From assembly GCF_900109655.1 (NCBI RefSeq), contig NZ_FOAT01000006.1:149803-213802 (forward strand): a stretch of DNA of 64,000 bases. Direction: 5' to 3'. This DNA comes from Hominimerdicola alba. Its GTDB lineage: Bacteria; Bacillota; Clostridia; Oscillospirales; Ruminococcaceae. Position numbers and translations under genes: made by a program. The notes below the pieces were generated by a model that was not told the origin of the DNA, searched no databases, and was given only the letters and a program-made list of their open reading frames with translations. This document shows positions 16,406 through 24,267 of the stretch, in pieces (the first letter of the stretch is position 1; each line of letters opens with the position of its first letter).

Positions 16406-16966
16406 ATGGAGTACGTCATTCCTGTTTTTCTGGGTCTGATAATATTCGTGCTGCCTGTTGTTGCGATGAGGTATCACCGCTACCGCAAGGATAAAAAATG
16501 GCTTCGGAAGCTGGATATGCGCGTAAAGGACGAACTGATATCCTCAACGAGCAGAGGTGCCATAGACCCGATGGTAATGGCGATGGTCAAGGGGCATATC
16601 GTGAAAACTAGGCTTTTGTGGTGCGGGATAGCACTTGCAGTGTTCGGGTTTGCGGCACTTATATGGGATTTTCTTCTTATACTTGGCGCTGTACCGATAT
16701 GCGCAGTGGTAACAGCTGATATGCTCTACCGACTTTTCGGGCTGAGAGATATATCGACCCTTATGAAAGTGAAAGCCTTTGTTTTCAGAAGCAGGAGCTC
16801 CGATGCCGCCGCAGTTTATTACGATATGCAAAGGCTGGGATACCGCACTTTCGCCCAAAGCACCATGTTCGTCAGCGGCACTAAGGCTGAAGCAGGGAGA
16901 TATGTTTATCTTATAGTCAGGCGGAGCGAAAAAAGCTATCATCCTGTGATGATACTTGATTTCTGA
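16406..16966 (+). CDS. Membrane protein of unknown function
   Basis: 186 residues. Hydrophobic segments at about 4-21, 72-90 and 93-107 surround a basic loop (RYHRYRKDKKWLRK), and a soluble C-terminal tail of about 80 residues ends in MILDF. Not recognised. The ATG lies 4 bases after the asnS stop codon without a ribosome site, so translation is probably coupled to asnS and the gene should share the T-box transcript. No terminator was seen after it; the asnA promoter begins 55 bp downstream. Confidence 0.7.
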   Translation: MEYVIPVFLGLIIFVLPVVAMRYHRYRKDKKWLRKLDMRVKDELISSTSRGAIDPMVMAMVKGHIVKTRLLWCGIALAVFGFAALIWDFLLILGAVPICAVVTADMLYRLFGLRDISTLMKVKAFVFRSRSSDAAAVYYDMQRLGYRTFAQSTMFVSGTKAEAGRYVYLIVRRSEKSYHPVMILDF

Positions 16967-17021
16967 AAGTTTCCGCTCACCCTAAAACAGAATAAAATAT
17001 CGTTAAATATAAAGAAACCTC

Positions 17022-17050
17022 TTGACATTCGTGCATTTTAGATGTATAAT
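17022..17050 (+). promoter_or_regulatory. Promoter of asnA
   Basis: TTGACA (17022-17027), 17-nt spacer, TATAAT (17045-17050). Predicted transcript start near 17057. Confidence 0.92.
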
Positions 17051-17070
17051 AAATGCATAGATGAGGAACG

Positions 17071-17117
17071 AAGATGTTCCGGTCGCATGAGGCGGTCGGA
17101 TCATCTTTTCTTTTTTT
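17071..17117 (+). terminator. Leader attenuator (intrinsic terminator) upstream of asnA
   Basis: AAGATG, a 2-nt bulge, CCGGTCGC, loop ATGAG, GCGGTCGG, a 2-nt bulge, CATCTT, then TTCTTTTTTT: a complete terminator lying between the asnA promoter and the asnA start codon. GGAAC/GTTCC (17065-17080) could form a competing hairpin that breaks its lower stem. A nine-codon frame (ATG 17061 to TGA 17090, MRNEDVPVA) overlaps it. The signal sensed is unknown. Confidence 0.8.
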
Positions 17118-17142
17118 GTAAGAATTGAAAGGTAGTGAACTT

Positions 17143-18153
17143 ATGTCAAAATCACTTTATCTGCCAGAGGGTTATACCCCGGCACTGTCGCTGAGAGAGA
17201 CTCAGCACGCTATTAAATATATCAAGGACGTTTTCCAGCAGGCACTTTCCATACAGCTTATGCTGGACAGAGTATCCGCTCCCCTTATCGTAAGACACGG
17301 CAGCGGTATAAATGACGACCTCAACGGCGTTGAGCGCAAGGTGAATTTCGATATCAAGGAGATAGACGGCGAAGCTGAGGTAGTTCAGTCACTGGCAAAG
17401 TGGAAGAGAATGGCTCTTTACCGCTACGGCTATCAGGCAGGCGAGGGCATTTATACCGATATGAACGCTATCCGCCGCGATGATGATACCGACAACCTGC
17501 ACTCCATCTTTGTTGACCAGTGGGACTGGGAAAAGGTCATCAGACGTGAACAGCGCACCGAGGAATTCCTGAAAGATACCGTAAAGTGCGTAGTCAAGGC
17601 GATAGTATACACCAAGAGAAAAGTCAGCCTGAGATATCCCCAGCTGAAAAACACTGTAAGCGAGGACGTATTCTTCATCACCACACAGGAGCTTGAAGAT
17701 ATGTACCCCGACAAGACCTCCAAGGAGCGCGAGAAGCTCATCACCAAGGAGCACAAGACCGTATTCATCATGAAGATAGGCGGCAAGCTGAAGAGCGGCG
17801 AAAAGCACGACGGCAGAGCACCCGACTATGATGACTGGTCACTCAACGGCGATATCTTCTTCTGGGACGAAGTTCTCGACAACGCTATCGAGATATCCTC
17901 AATGGGTATCAGAGTTGACGAAAAGTCTCTGGCATCTCAGCTGAAAGAAGCTGATGCAGAGGACAGGATGCAGTACGACTATCACAAGATGATAGCAAAC
18001 GGAACACTGCCCCTCACCATCGGCGGCGGCATCGGTCAGTCCAGACTGTGTATGTTCCTGCTTGAAAAGGCACACATCGGTGAGGTACAGTCCAGCATCT
18101 GGCCCGAGGATATGATCGAAAAGTGCGCTGCAAAGGGCATCACTCTTCTTTGA
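17143..18153 (+). CDS. asnA: Aspartate-ammonia ligase (asparagine synthetase A)
   Basis: Makes asparagine from aspartate, ammonia and ATP. 336 residues, normal for AsnA, which shares the fold of class II tRNA synthetases. Signatures are SVETQ-like LSLRETQHAIKYIKD near the start, VSAPLIVRHGSGINDDLNG, the DQWDWE motif, and the C-terminal GGGIGQSRLCMFLLEKAHIG followed by VQSSIWP. The ATG at 17143 has GAAAGG upstream. It has its own promoter and a leader terminator, separate from the T-box control of asnS next door, and is followed by a strong terminator at 18164-18205. Confidence 0.97.
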   Translation: MSKSLYLPEGYTPALSLRETQHAIKYIKDVFQQALSIQLMLDRVSAPLIVRHGSGINDDLNGVERKVNFDIKEIDGEAEVVQSLAKWKRMALYRYGYQAGEGIYTDMNAIRRDDDTDNLHSIFVDQWDWEKVIRREQRTEEFLKDTVKCVVKAIVYTKRKVSLRYPQLKNTVSEDVFFITTQELEDMYPDKTSKEREKLITKEHKTVFIMKIGGKLKSGEKHDGRAPDYDDWSLNGDIFFWDEVLDNAIEISSMGIRVDEKSLASQLKEADAEDRMQYDYHKMIANGTLPLTIGGGIGQSRLCMFLLEKAHIGEVQSSIWPEDMIEKCAAKGITLL

Positions 18154-18163
18154 TATATAAAAA

Positions 18164-18205
18164 TTCCCCCCGAAGCATTTGATGTGCTTCGGGGGTTTGT
18201 TTTAG
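18164..18205 (+). terminator. Intrinsic terminator of asnA
   Basis: CCCCCGAAGCA with TGCTTCGGGGG around a short loop, followed by TTTGTTTTAG. Confidence 0.92.
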
Positions 18206-18370
18206 ACAGATCATTGCGTAAAACTGCCAAGGAAGAGAGCTTTGGGTCAAGCGTTGCGCAATAGCAAACAAGCGTAAAACTGCCAAAGAGGTAAAGCGCG
18301 CGGTCAAGCTCCCCGCAAGCTTTTCGCGAAAAGCTTGACCAAAAGCTCTCTATTGGTGATTCCCCGCTGG
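18206..18370 (+). repeat. R4-related repeat fragments
   Basis: Two partial copies of the CGTAAAACTGCCAA(G) motif (about 18215 and 18271), one followed by GAAGAGAGCTTTGGGTCAAG, plus an inverted AAGCTTTTCGCGAAAAGCTT palindrome and GACCAAAAGCTCTCT on the other strand. The same blocks head the R4 copies at 41327 and 63137. No gene is called. Confidence 0.7.
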
Positions 18371-18375
18371 TTTGC

Positions 18376-19521
18376 TTACACCCTGCACTTAAAATCCTCA
18401 TACCCGAACCGCTTCACGCTCTCGGTCGAGCCGTCAAGCTTTTCCAGATATATCTCAGGCAGAGGCATACCGTTGAAGGTGTTGTTCTTGCACATGGAGT
18501 ATATCGCCATATCGCAGAAAACCAGCCTGTCACCTGCTTTCAGGGGCTCGTCAAAAGCGTAGTCGCCTATGATATCACCCGCCAGACAGGTGGGACCTCC
18601 AAGGCGGTATACGTGCTCTTTCTCGCCTGCCTTGCCTGCGCCTATTATCTCGGGACGATAGGGCATTTCAAGCACATCTGGCATATGGCACGCCGCTGAG
18701 GTATCAACTATCGCAAATTCAATTCCGTTTTTGCCGATGTCCAGAACTTCCGTAACAAGCCAGCCCGCATTGAGCGCACAGGCTTCGCCGGGTTCAAGGT
18801 ATACCTGAACGCCATACTTCTGCTGGATACTGTCAACAGTTCTGCACAGCAGGTCAACGTCGTAGCCTGCTTTGGTGATATGGTGACCGCCACCGAGATT
18901 CAGCCATTTCATCTGTTTTATGTATTCACCGAAATGTTCTTCGATGTGGGGTATCGTTCTTGCAAGAACGTCCGCGCCCTGTTCGCACATAGTGTGGAAG
19001 TGAAGTCCCTCGATCCCGTCCAGCTCGCCGCTCTCGAAATTCTCAGGTGTTACACCAAGCCTTGAACCCGTAAAACAGGGGTTGTATATGTCAGTGTCTA
19101 TCTCCGAATACAGAGGATTGCACCTTATGCCGCAGGAAACTTTCCGACTGCTGTTCTTAACAGTGCCGCGGTGAAGCTTCCACTGGGAAAAGCTGTTGAA
19201 GATGATGTCATCGCATATCTTAACCAGCTCAGCCATATCCTCTTTTTTGTAAGCAGGGCTGAAAACGTGGGTCTCTCCGCCGAATTCCTCATGACCCAGC
19301 TTTGCTTCAAACAGACCGCTTGCCGTTGTGCCGTCAATGTATGGTCTCATCATCGGATAAGCCGCATACATCGAAAAAGCCTTCTGGGCAAGAAGAATCT
19401 TGCACCCCGTCCTTTTGCGGACGGAGAGCAGTATCTCCATGTTGTGTTTCAGCGCCTTTTCGCTGACAAGATAGCAGGGCGTTCTCAGGGAGTTTATATC
19501 GCTTTCAAAAGGGAAGTCCAT
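18376..19521 (-). CDS. nspC: Carboxynorspermidine/carboxyspermidine decarboxylase
   Basis: A pyridoxal-phosphate enzyme that decarboxylates carboxy(nor)spermidine, the last step of the alternative polyamine route. 381 residues. The N-terminal TPCYLV and LLAQKAFS (cofactor lysine K47), IRCNPLYSE, HTMCEQ, LNLGGGHH, LEPGEA and VDTSAACHMPDVLEMPYRP are characteristic of NspC rather than LysA. The ATG has GGAGGGG. The usual partner, a carboxynorspermidine dehydrogenase, is not in the window. It lies 9 bp after pyrD on the same strand and is apparently the last gene of the pyrK-pyrD transcript. Confidence 0.93.
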   Translation of the reverse strand: MDFPFESDINSLRTPCYLVSEKALKHNMEILLSVRKRTGCKILLAQKAFSMYAAYPMMRPYIDGTTASGLFEAKLGHEEFGGETHVFSPAYKKEDMAELVKICDDIIFNSFSQWKLHRGTVKNSSRKVSCGIRCNPLYSEIDTDIYNPCFTGSRLGVTPENFESGELDGIEGLHFHTMCEQGADVLARTIPHIEEHFGEYIKQMKWLNLGGGHHITKAGYDVDLLCRTVDSIQQKYGVQVYLEPGEACALNAGWLVTEVLDIGKNGIEFAIVDTSAACHMPDVLEMPYRPEIIGAGKAGEKEHVYRLGGPTCLAGDIIGDYAFDEPLKAGDRLVFCDMAIYSMCKNNTFNGMPLPEIYLEKLDGSTESVKRFGYEDFKCRV

Positions 19522-19530
19522 AGCCCCTCC

Positions 19531-20442
19531 TTACCACGGCTTAACTGTGCCGACTATCTCGGATATGTTGTTTATGCCCTTGTCCTCGCAGAATTTCTGC
19601 AAGCCGTCAACTATCTTGACAGGTGCAAATGGGTCGTTGAAAATTGCCGCGCCCACCTGTACAAGGCTGGCACCTGCCATCATTATCTCAACAGCGTCCT
19701 CCCATGTGGAAACGCCGCCCATTCCGCATACGGGGATATTTACAGCATTTGCCACCTGCCATACCATTCTCACAGCAACAGGGAATACCGCAGGACCCGA
19801 AAGTCCGCCCACGTTATTTTTCAGTATGGGTCTGCCAGTGTTTATGTCTATCCTCATGCCGAGAAGTGTGTTTATCAGCGATACAGCGTCCGCACCGTTA
19901 GCCTCAACGCTCTTTGCGATATCCACTATGCTTGTAACATTCGGTGAAAGCTTTACCATAACGGGCTTGTCGGAGTTGTCCTTGACAGCCTTTGTTACCT
20001 GTCCTGCGATAGTGCAGTCAGTACCGAAAGCCGCACCGCCCTGCTTTACGTTGGGGCAGGAGATATTCAGCTCTATCATATCGATGTCGCTGCCCTTGAG
20101 TTTAGCCGCCAGTTCAGCACATTCCTCAATGGTAGAACCTGCTATATTCGCGATTATGCGAGTGTCCTTTGTTACCAGATTAGGCAGTTCGTAGCTGAGG
20201 AATTTATCCACTCCGCCGTTCTGCAAACCAACGGAATTCAGCATACCCGATGGAGTCTCAGCAACTCTGGGGGCGGGATTTCCCTCTCTTCTGTGCAGTG
20301 TGGTACCCTTTACGGAGATACCGCCCAGCTTTGAAAGGGGATAAAGACACTCATACTCTCTGCCGTAACCGTATGTACCGCTTGCGGGTACTATCGGGTT
20401 CTTGAAATCAACACCGCAGAAATTCACATTCAGCCTGTTCAT
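19531..20442 (-). CDS. pyrD: Dihydroorotate dehydrogenase, catalytic subunit (type 1B)
   Basis: Oxidises dihydroorotate to orotate, the fourth step of pyrimidine synthesis, using FMN. With PyrK it passes electrons to NAD. 303 residues. Signatures: NPIVPASGTYGYG, GGISVKGTT, NSVGLQNGGVD, ELNISCPNVKQGG with the base-position Cys, KLSPNVTSI, INTLLGMRID, GGLSGPA and GMGGVSTWEDA. Its start codon overlaps the end of pyrK by 4 bp, which implies coupled translation and equal amounts of the two subunits. Confidence 0.97.
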   Translation of the reverse strand: MNRLNVNFCGVDFKNPIVPASGTYGYGREYECLYPLSKLGGISVKGTTLHRREGNPAPRVAETPSGMLNSVGLQNGGVDKFLSYELPNLVTKDTRIIANIAGSTIEECAELAAKLKGSDIDMIELNISCPNVKQGGAAFGTDCTIAGQVTKAVKDNSDKPVMVKLSPNVTSIVDIAKSVEANGADAVSLINTLLGMRIDINTGRPILKNNVGGLSGPAVFPVAVRMVWQVANAVNIPVCGMGGVSTWEDAVEIMMAGASLVQVGAAIFNDPFAPVKIVDGLQKFCEDKGINNISEIVGTVKPW

Positions 20443-21209
20443 TCAAAAACCACCTCCTTGCTGTCAAATACAGGACCGTCCTTGCATACGTGAGAATGTA
20501 TCTCCTTGCCGTCCTTAACTGTTCTGCAGGCGCATACCAGACAAGCACCCACACCGCAGGCCATTCTCTGTTCAAGGCTGACCTGACATTCAATACCGTT
20601 CTTCTCAGCGATATCCGCTATCCTTTTCAGCATGACCATAGGTCCGCAGGCAACGATGATATCGGGCTTATCCTTAGCTATCTGCTCTTCAAGTGCATCG
20701 GTGACAAAGCCTTTTCTGCCTGCCGAACCGTCATCGGTGCAGAGTATAGTTTCCACTCCCGCAGCCTTGAAATCTTCCTGCAATATCACAGCAGCCATGT
20801 TCCTGAACCCGCTTATAGCCACAGCGTTTTTGCCGTAAGCCTTGGCGATGCCCACCATCGGTGGAACACCGATTCCGCCGCCGACACATATGGCTTTCTT
20901 GCCTTCCATCACCTTGAAACCTTTGCCAAGGGGGGCTATAATGTCTATCAGCTGACCCTTGTTAAGTTCAGCCAGCTTCTCTGTACCCTTGCCGCGTATC
21001 TCGAATACAAGGCGGATAGTGCCCTTGTCCTTGTCGATATCGCATATGGATATAGGTCTGCGCAGGAAAAATCCCTCCGCTGCCACCTGTGCGAACTGAC
21101 CTGCCTCAGCAAGTTCAGCCACATCGGGACAAAGCACCTCGATATCGAAAATGCCCTTAGCTAAGGTCTTTTTCGATACTATCTGATATTTACCCTGTTT
21201 GTACATCAT
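20439..21209 (-). CDS. pyrK: Dihydroorotate dehydrogenase, electron-transfer subunit
   Basis: Carries FAD and a [2Fe-2S] cluster and links PyrD to NAD. 256 residues. The FAD-binding segment RRPISICDID, the GKGTE turn, the nucleotide-binding GGGIGVPPM and the C-terminal cluster motif CGVGACLVC with a further Cys 16 residues on are all present. AGGAG lies 5 nt before the ATG pair at 21209. Directly followed by pyrD with a 4-bp overlap. Confidence 0.96.
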   Translation of the reverse strand: MMYKQGKYQIVSKKTLAKGIFDIEVLCPDVAELAEAGQFAQVAAEGFFLRRPISICDIDKDKGTIRLVFEIRGKGTEKLAELNKGQLIDIIAPLGKGFKVMEGKKAICVGGGIGVPPMVGIAKAYGKNAVAISGFRNMAAVILQEDFKAAGVETILCTDDGSAGRKGFVTDALEEQIAKDKPDIIVACGPMVMLKRIADIAEKNGIECQVSLEQRMACGVGACLVCACRTVKDGKEIHSHVCKDGPVFDSKEVVFE

Positions 21210-21224
21210 ATCAACTCCTGTATA

Positions 21225-21479
21225 TTATTCGATATCCTTAGTCTCCATCTCCCACAGTTCATCTATGGACTTGCGGTTATCGGGGAAAAAGTATACCGAT
21301 GTTTTTCCGTATAACGACGAGTATTTTTCGTCTGTTGTCAGACGCTGCCATTTCACAACTTTATATGTCAGTGCTGCATACTCCCTTGTGCCGCCGTCTT
21401 TTAATGGAGATCTGGGTATCGGCAGGAACAGTATCAGCAGAACAAGCACAATTACTGACGTGATGATTTTCTTTTTCAT
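21225..21479 (-). CDS. Small secreted or membrane-anchored protein, unknown function
   Basis: 84 residues: MKKKI plus a single hydrophobic stretch (about 5-20, ending LFLPIPRSPLKDGGT) and a short soluble tail of about 60 residues (TREYAALTYKVVKWQR, KTSVYFFPDNRKSIDELW). Small proteins of this plan, with tail motifs like EYxALxYKVVxW, occur widely in Ruminococcus-type genomes; no function is known to me. It lies 15 bp upstream of pyrK in the same transcript. Confidence 0.75.
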   Translation of the reverse strand: MKKKIITSVIVLVLLILFLPIPRSPLKDGGTREYAALTYKVVKWQRLTTDEKYSSLYGKTSVYFFPDNRKSIDELWEMETKDIE

Positions 21480-21494
21480 GAAGCCCCCTCCGTA

Positions 21495-21884
21495 TTATTC
21501 AAAAAAAGCCGACAGACTTTCTGCGCAGAATTCCTCGTCATTGTCAATATAATCCATCAGAAATATCCTACCGTCAGGTTTCAGCACATAGGAATCTCCT
21601 GCGCCGTTACCTGCAAATGCTACACCTTCACCGCCGTGAACTTCGTGGTACCTTTCTGTTTCGGAAAGTATATCATCAAAGGGGTCAACTATGTAGTATA
21701 TATCCATGATCTCGCCTGTTTTCGGGTGGGGCATGGTTTCAAGTATGCCGTTTGATATCCGCAGAAGTTCTGCAAGTTCTTCGGGCATGATCTTTTTCGC
21801 CTGTTCGTACCTTTCATCATCAAGGGGCGAACAAAGCTTGATATTTCCGCCATACTTTTTTCTGATAGCATCAATAATATCCAT
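21495..21884 (-). CDS. SUKH/SMI1-KNR4-like protein
   Basis: 129 residues, soluble. The pattern ELAELLRISNGI, then IYYIVDP, then FAGNGAGDSYVLKPDG followed by IFLMDYIDNDE matches the SMI1/KNR4 (SUKH) fold, in which a strand-turn GNGxGDxY segment is conserved. SUKH proteins are often immunity proteins against polymorphic toxins, but many are stand-alone regulators; no toxin is visible here. A consensus promoter lies directly upstream (21904-21932), making this the first gene of a SUKH-small protein-pyrK-pyrD-nspC unit. Confidence 0.82.
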   Translation of the reverse strand: MDIIDAIRKKYGGNIKLCSPLDDERYEQAKKIMPEELAELLRISNGILETMPHPKTGEIMDIYYIVDPFDDILSETERYHEVHGGEGVAFAGNGAGDSYVLKPDGRIFLMDYIDNDEEFCAESLSAFFE

Positions 21885-21903
21885 ATCGGCAACACCTCTA
21901 AAT

Positions 21904-21932
21904 ATTATATCCTATAACGGTCTTCGTGTCAA
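21904..21932 (-). promoter_or_regulatory. Promoter of the SUKH-pyrK-pyrD-nspC unit
   Basis: Minus strand: TTGACA (21932-21927), 17-nt spacer, TATAAT (21909-21904). The -35 box overlaps the stop codon of the upstream gene. Confidence 0.88.
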
Positions 21933-23311
21933 GCATCGGGAACGTCCTGCCAGTAGTTCACGGCGATATCGCCGAAACGTTCGTAGTCGTCAGCATCGGA
22001 GATGATATCAATGAATATTTTTTCAACATCGCAGTCGTCATCGAAAATCAGCAGATACCTCAGCGCCGCCGCTACAAGCACATATCCCCCGAACCTAGTG
22101 CGCACTATCTCGGCGGCAAGTTCTTTCAGCGACCTGTCGCCCTCTCTTTCGGCTTTTATCAGCATTAGCTTTATCGCGGGTATCTCCATGCCCTTTTGTC
22201 GGTCAATGCCGAAAACATTGTCCGCCAGTAATGGGAGCGTTTTGCCCGCTTCAATGCCTTTTCTCAGCTTCTCGCTTACCTCACCGAACCCATTTTCCGA
22301 CCCGAAATATTTTTCCAGTGAAAGCTGACGTACTGTCGGGTATTTCTTTGCGTTGTCGGAGAAATCTTTCTCCCATTCCCGCACTCTGAATCTCGGTTCG
22401 CTGTGTTCGTGCTTCGGCGGAAGCTTTTCTTCCTCACGCTTTGCAAGCCATTTTTTCAGGAACTCGGCTTTCTCTTTTTCGGTGAATTCCTCAGCCTTTA
22501 ATAAGATATCCTCGGTGAATACCTGCCGCCTGAATTCCCATTCACCCCCCGCAGGTTTGAAAAACTGCTCAAACGCGGGTATTATCAGCAGGCACTTCAC
22601 CCGCTGACCGTTGAGTGCCGCCGCAGCAGCCTTGTGATGACCGTCAAGCAGCGCATTTATGCCATAAAAGCCACCGTACGCGATGGCACGGGGAGCGTTC
22701 TCGTTGGCATCGTTGTGTACGCGGTAGTACTCGGCACGGTCGGCTTTGTAAAGCGCCGCCGATTGCGTAGGATACAGAAACAGCGGCTCAACGCTCTCAC
22801 AGGCGTACATATCGAAGCCGTCCTCATCAAGTAAATAGTACATCTGTACTGCCGCATCATACTCTTTCAGCTTCGGGTCTATATCCCAGAAGAAATGACC
22901 CTCGCCGTCCGTAGGTATGCACTCTGCATCTGTCAGAAGATAGTATCCGTCATTCAGCAGTCCCAGCAGAGGTCTCAGTATCTCAAATGAATGTTCAATG
23001 TCGATAAAGTCAGTATTGACAGCGTCACTCACCGCCCGCAGTTCGGGACAGTCTGCATTTTCTATGCCGTAGCCCGCCATCAGCAGGCTTCTGCAAGTCG
23101 GGCACCAGGGTTCCTGGGACTGCACGACAGGAGTGCCGTTCAGCATGGTGATGCTGTTGTTTGCATAGTCCTCATGGCAGACCGCGCTTACATTGCAAAG
23201 TCTGCCAAGCCCGCCCTTTACGCTGAAAACTATCCCGCTCTTTATTGCCCCACTGGGGGCGATAGTTCGGCGTGCTTTTACTGTGGGTGCTGTCTTTCCT
23301 GAAAATAACAT
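21929..23311 (-). CDS. Large protein of unknown function with LDGHHKAAAA motif
   Basis: 460 residues, soluble, not recognised as a whole. The N-terminal third holds a CPTC pair. The middle has GINALLDGHHKAAAALNGQ, a Gly-His-His helix pattern reminiscent of the ParB/sulfiredoxin-like fold (GxxDGxHR). A Lys/Glu-rich helical segment (EFTEKEKAEFLKKWLAKREE) follows, and the C-terminus is helical. ATG 23311 is chosen: AAGGAG lies 9 nt upstream, whereas a TTG three codons earlier overlaps that site. It ends where the promoter for the next unit begins. Confidence 0.75.
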   Translation of the reverse strand: MLFSGKTAPTVKARRTIAPSGAIKSGIVFSVKGGLGRLCNVSAVCHEDYANNSITMLNGTPVVQSQEPWCPTCRSLLMAGYGIENADCPELRAVSDAVNTDFIDIEHSFEILRPLLGLLNDGYYLLTDAECIPTDGEGHFFWDIDPKLKEYDAAVQMYYLLDEDGFDMYACESVEPLFLYPTQSAALYKADRAEYYRVHNDANENAPRAIAYGGFYGINALLDGHHKAAAAALNGQRVKCLLIIPAFEQFFKPAGGEWEFRRQVFTEDILLKAEEFTEKEKAEFLKKWLAKREEEKLPPKHEHSEPRFRVREWEKDFSDNAKKYPTVRQLSLEKYFGSENGFGEVSEKLRKGIEAGKTLPLLADNVFGIDRQKGMEIPAIKLMLIKAEREGDRSLKELAAEIVRTRFGGYVLVAAALRYLLIFDDDCDVEKIFIDIISDADDYERFGDIAVNYWQDVPDA

Positions 23312-23339
23312 ACTGTTCAACTCCTTATCCCCCTGCGAG

Positions 23340-23420
23340 ACAAAACCCTAACTGCGACTGAGTCAGCTGTGGCTTCGGCTTGCCATGTTTTTTATAGCTT
23401 TTTTGGGGCTTGTCATGCTA
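23340..23420 (-). repeat. R1 repeat, inverted copy
   Basis: On the minus strand it reads CATGGCAAGCCGAAGCCACA, GACTCAGTCGCAG, then TTAGGGTTTTGTC, matching the start, middle and end motifs of the R1 copies before asnS. An A/T-rich ATTATGAATTATGAATT tract (23455-23485), like that at 14168-14192, lies beside it. Confidence 0.6.
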
Positions 23421-23483
23421 TCCTAAGAACTGTAAACTTCCGCCCCGCACCACAATTATGAATTATGAATTCTGAATTATGAA

Positions 23484-23930
23484 TTAAAAAGCCTTGCGGC
23501 GCATTTTTACATGAGGTATGCCGTCTTCGAGAAATTCCTCCGAGCAGACCTCAAAGCCTTCCTTGGCATAATACCCTATGGCATATACCTGCGCTTCAAG
23601 ATATAGCTGTTCCACGCCCTCATACATAAGCGCCTGCTTTACGCCCTCATGCAGAAGCCTGCCCCCAAGACCTGTGCCGCGCTCGGTGGTGACAACACGC
23701 CCAATCTGTACAGTGTGAGGCTCGTCGGGCTTGACGAACAATCTCAGGCATGATGTACATTCGCCCTTGTCATTCAGCGTGAACAGGTGCCTGCATATTG
23801 GGTCTATACCGTCAATATCCGTGTAGGCGCAGTTCTGCTCCACCACGAATACATCGCACCGCGCTTTCAGTATGGCGTGGAGTTCGTAGGGAGTCAGATC
23901 TGCGAATTCTTTGCTTATTATCTCACTCAT
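23484..23930 (-). CDS. GNAT acetyltransferase, ElaA-like
   Basis: 148 residues. The N-terminal FADLTPYELHAILKARCDVFVVEQ (split here) followed by Y-DIDGID and the HLF strand are diagnostic of the ElaA subfamily of GNAT acetyltransferases. The acetyl-CoA loop appears as IGRVVTTERGTGLGGRLL, and the C-terminus as YAKEGFEVCSEEFLEDGIPH. The substrate is unknown. It has its own ribosome site and lies downstream of a terminator, so it may be separately transcribed. Confidence 0.88.
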   Translation of the reverse strand: MSEIISKEFADLTPYELHAILKARCDVFVVEQNCAYTDIDGIDPICRHLFTLNDKGECTSCLRLFVKPDEPHTVQIGRVVTTERGTGLGGRLLHEGVKQALMYEGVEQLYLEAQVYAIGYYAKEGFEVCSEEFLEDGIPHVKMRRKAF

Positions 23931-23940
23931 TTTCTCACCT

Positions 23941-23972
23941 TAAAAATCGGCGCTCCCGCTTATCAGGAGCGC
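23941..23972 (-). terminator. Terminator after the pyrF-linked gene
   Basis: GGCGCTCC/GGAGCGCC stem with a 9-nt loop. On the minus strand it is followed by GATTTTTAAGG. It separates the pyrC-pyrF transcript from the ElaA gene. Confidence 0.75.
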
Positions 23973-23978
23973 CTGTAT

Positions 23979-24267
23979 TTATCGATCATTAAAGCTTATG
24001 GCTATCACATCGCCGGAATTCAGCTCTATGGTCAGCAGATCGCAGTCATCTTTTGGACACGATGTCCGATGATGCCACATAACTGCCCTTGCCCCAAGGT
24101 TCGTTGCGGGTCATGCTCATAGAGAGCACATTTTCCACACAGATCTCCACAGGCGCATTGGTCGTATCGACCAGTTTAAGTATCACATGTGCATTGTCAT
24201 AGTCTGTATAAAGCCCTATAAACCTTGCATCGTGCAGTGCCGATGAACGTACCCGTGATATGTCCAT
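23979..24267 (-). pseudogene. Small gene after pyrF with a one-base frameshift
   Basis: The start codon ATG 24267 overlaps the pyrF stop codon (coupled translation). The first 70 or so codons (MDISRVRSSALHDARFIG...) read well, then a stop codon at 24046-24048 follows an A4 run (24051-24054 on the plus strand, TTTT). Removing one base of that run restores a frame of 23 more sensible codons ending LLTIELNSGDVIAISFNDR at a TAA at 23979, directly before a terminator. It is therefore either a recent frameshift, a sequencing error or programmed slippage. The intact form would be about 95 residues. Function unknown. Confidence 0.6.

Noticed and set aside
18206..18370. Short CRISPR-like repetition (two CGTAAAACTGCCAA units)
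   Set aside because: Only two imperfect units without regular spacers; they belong to the R4 family.
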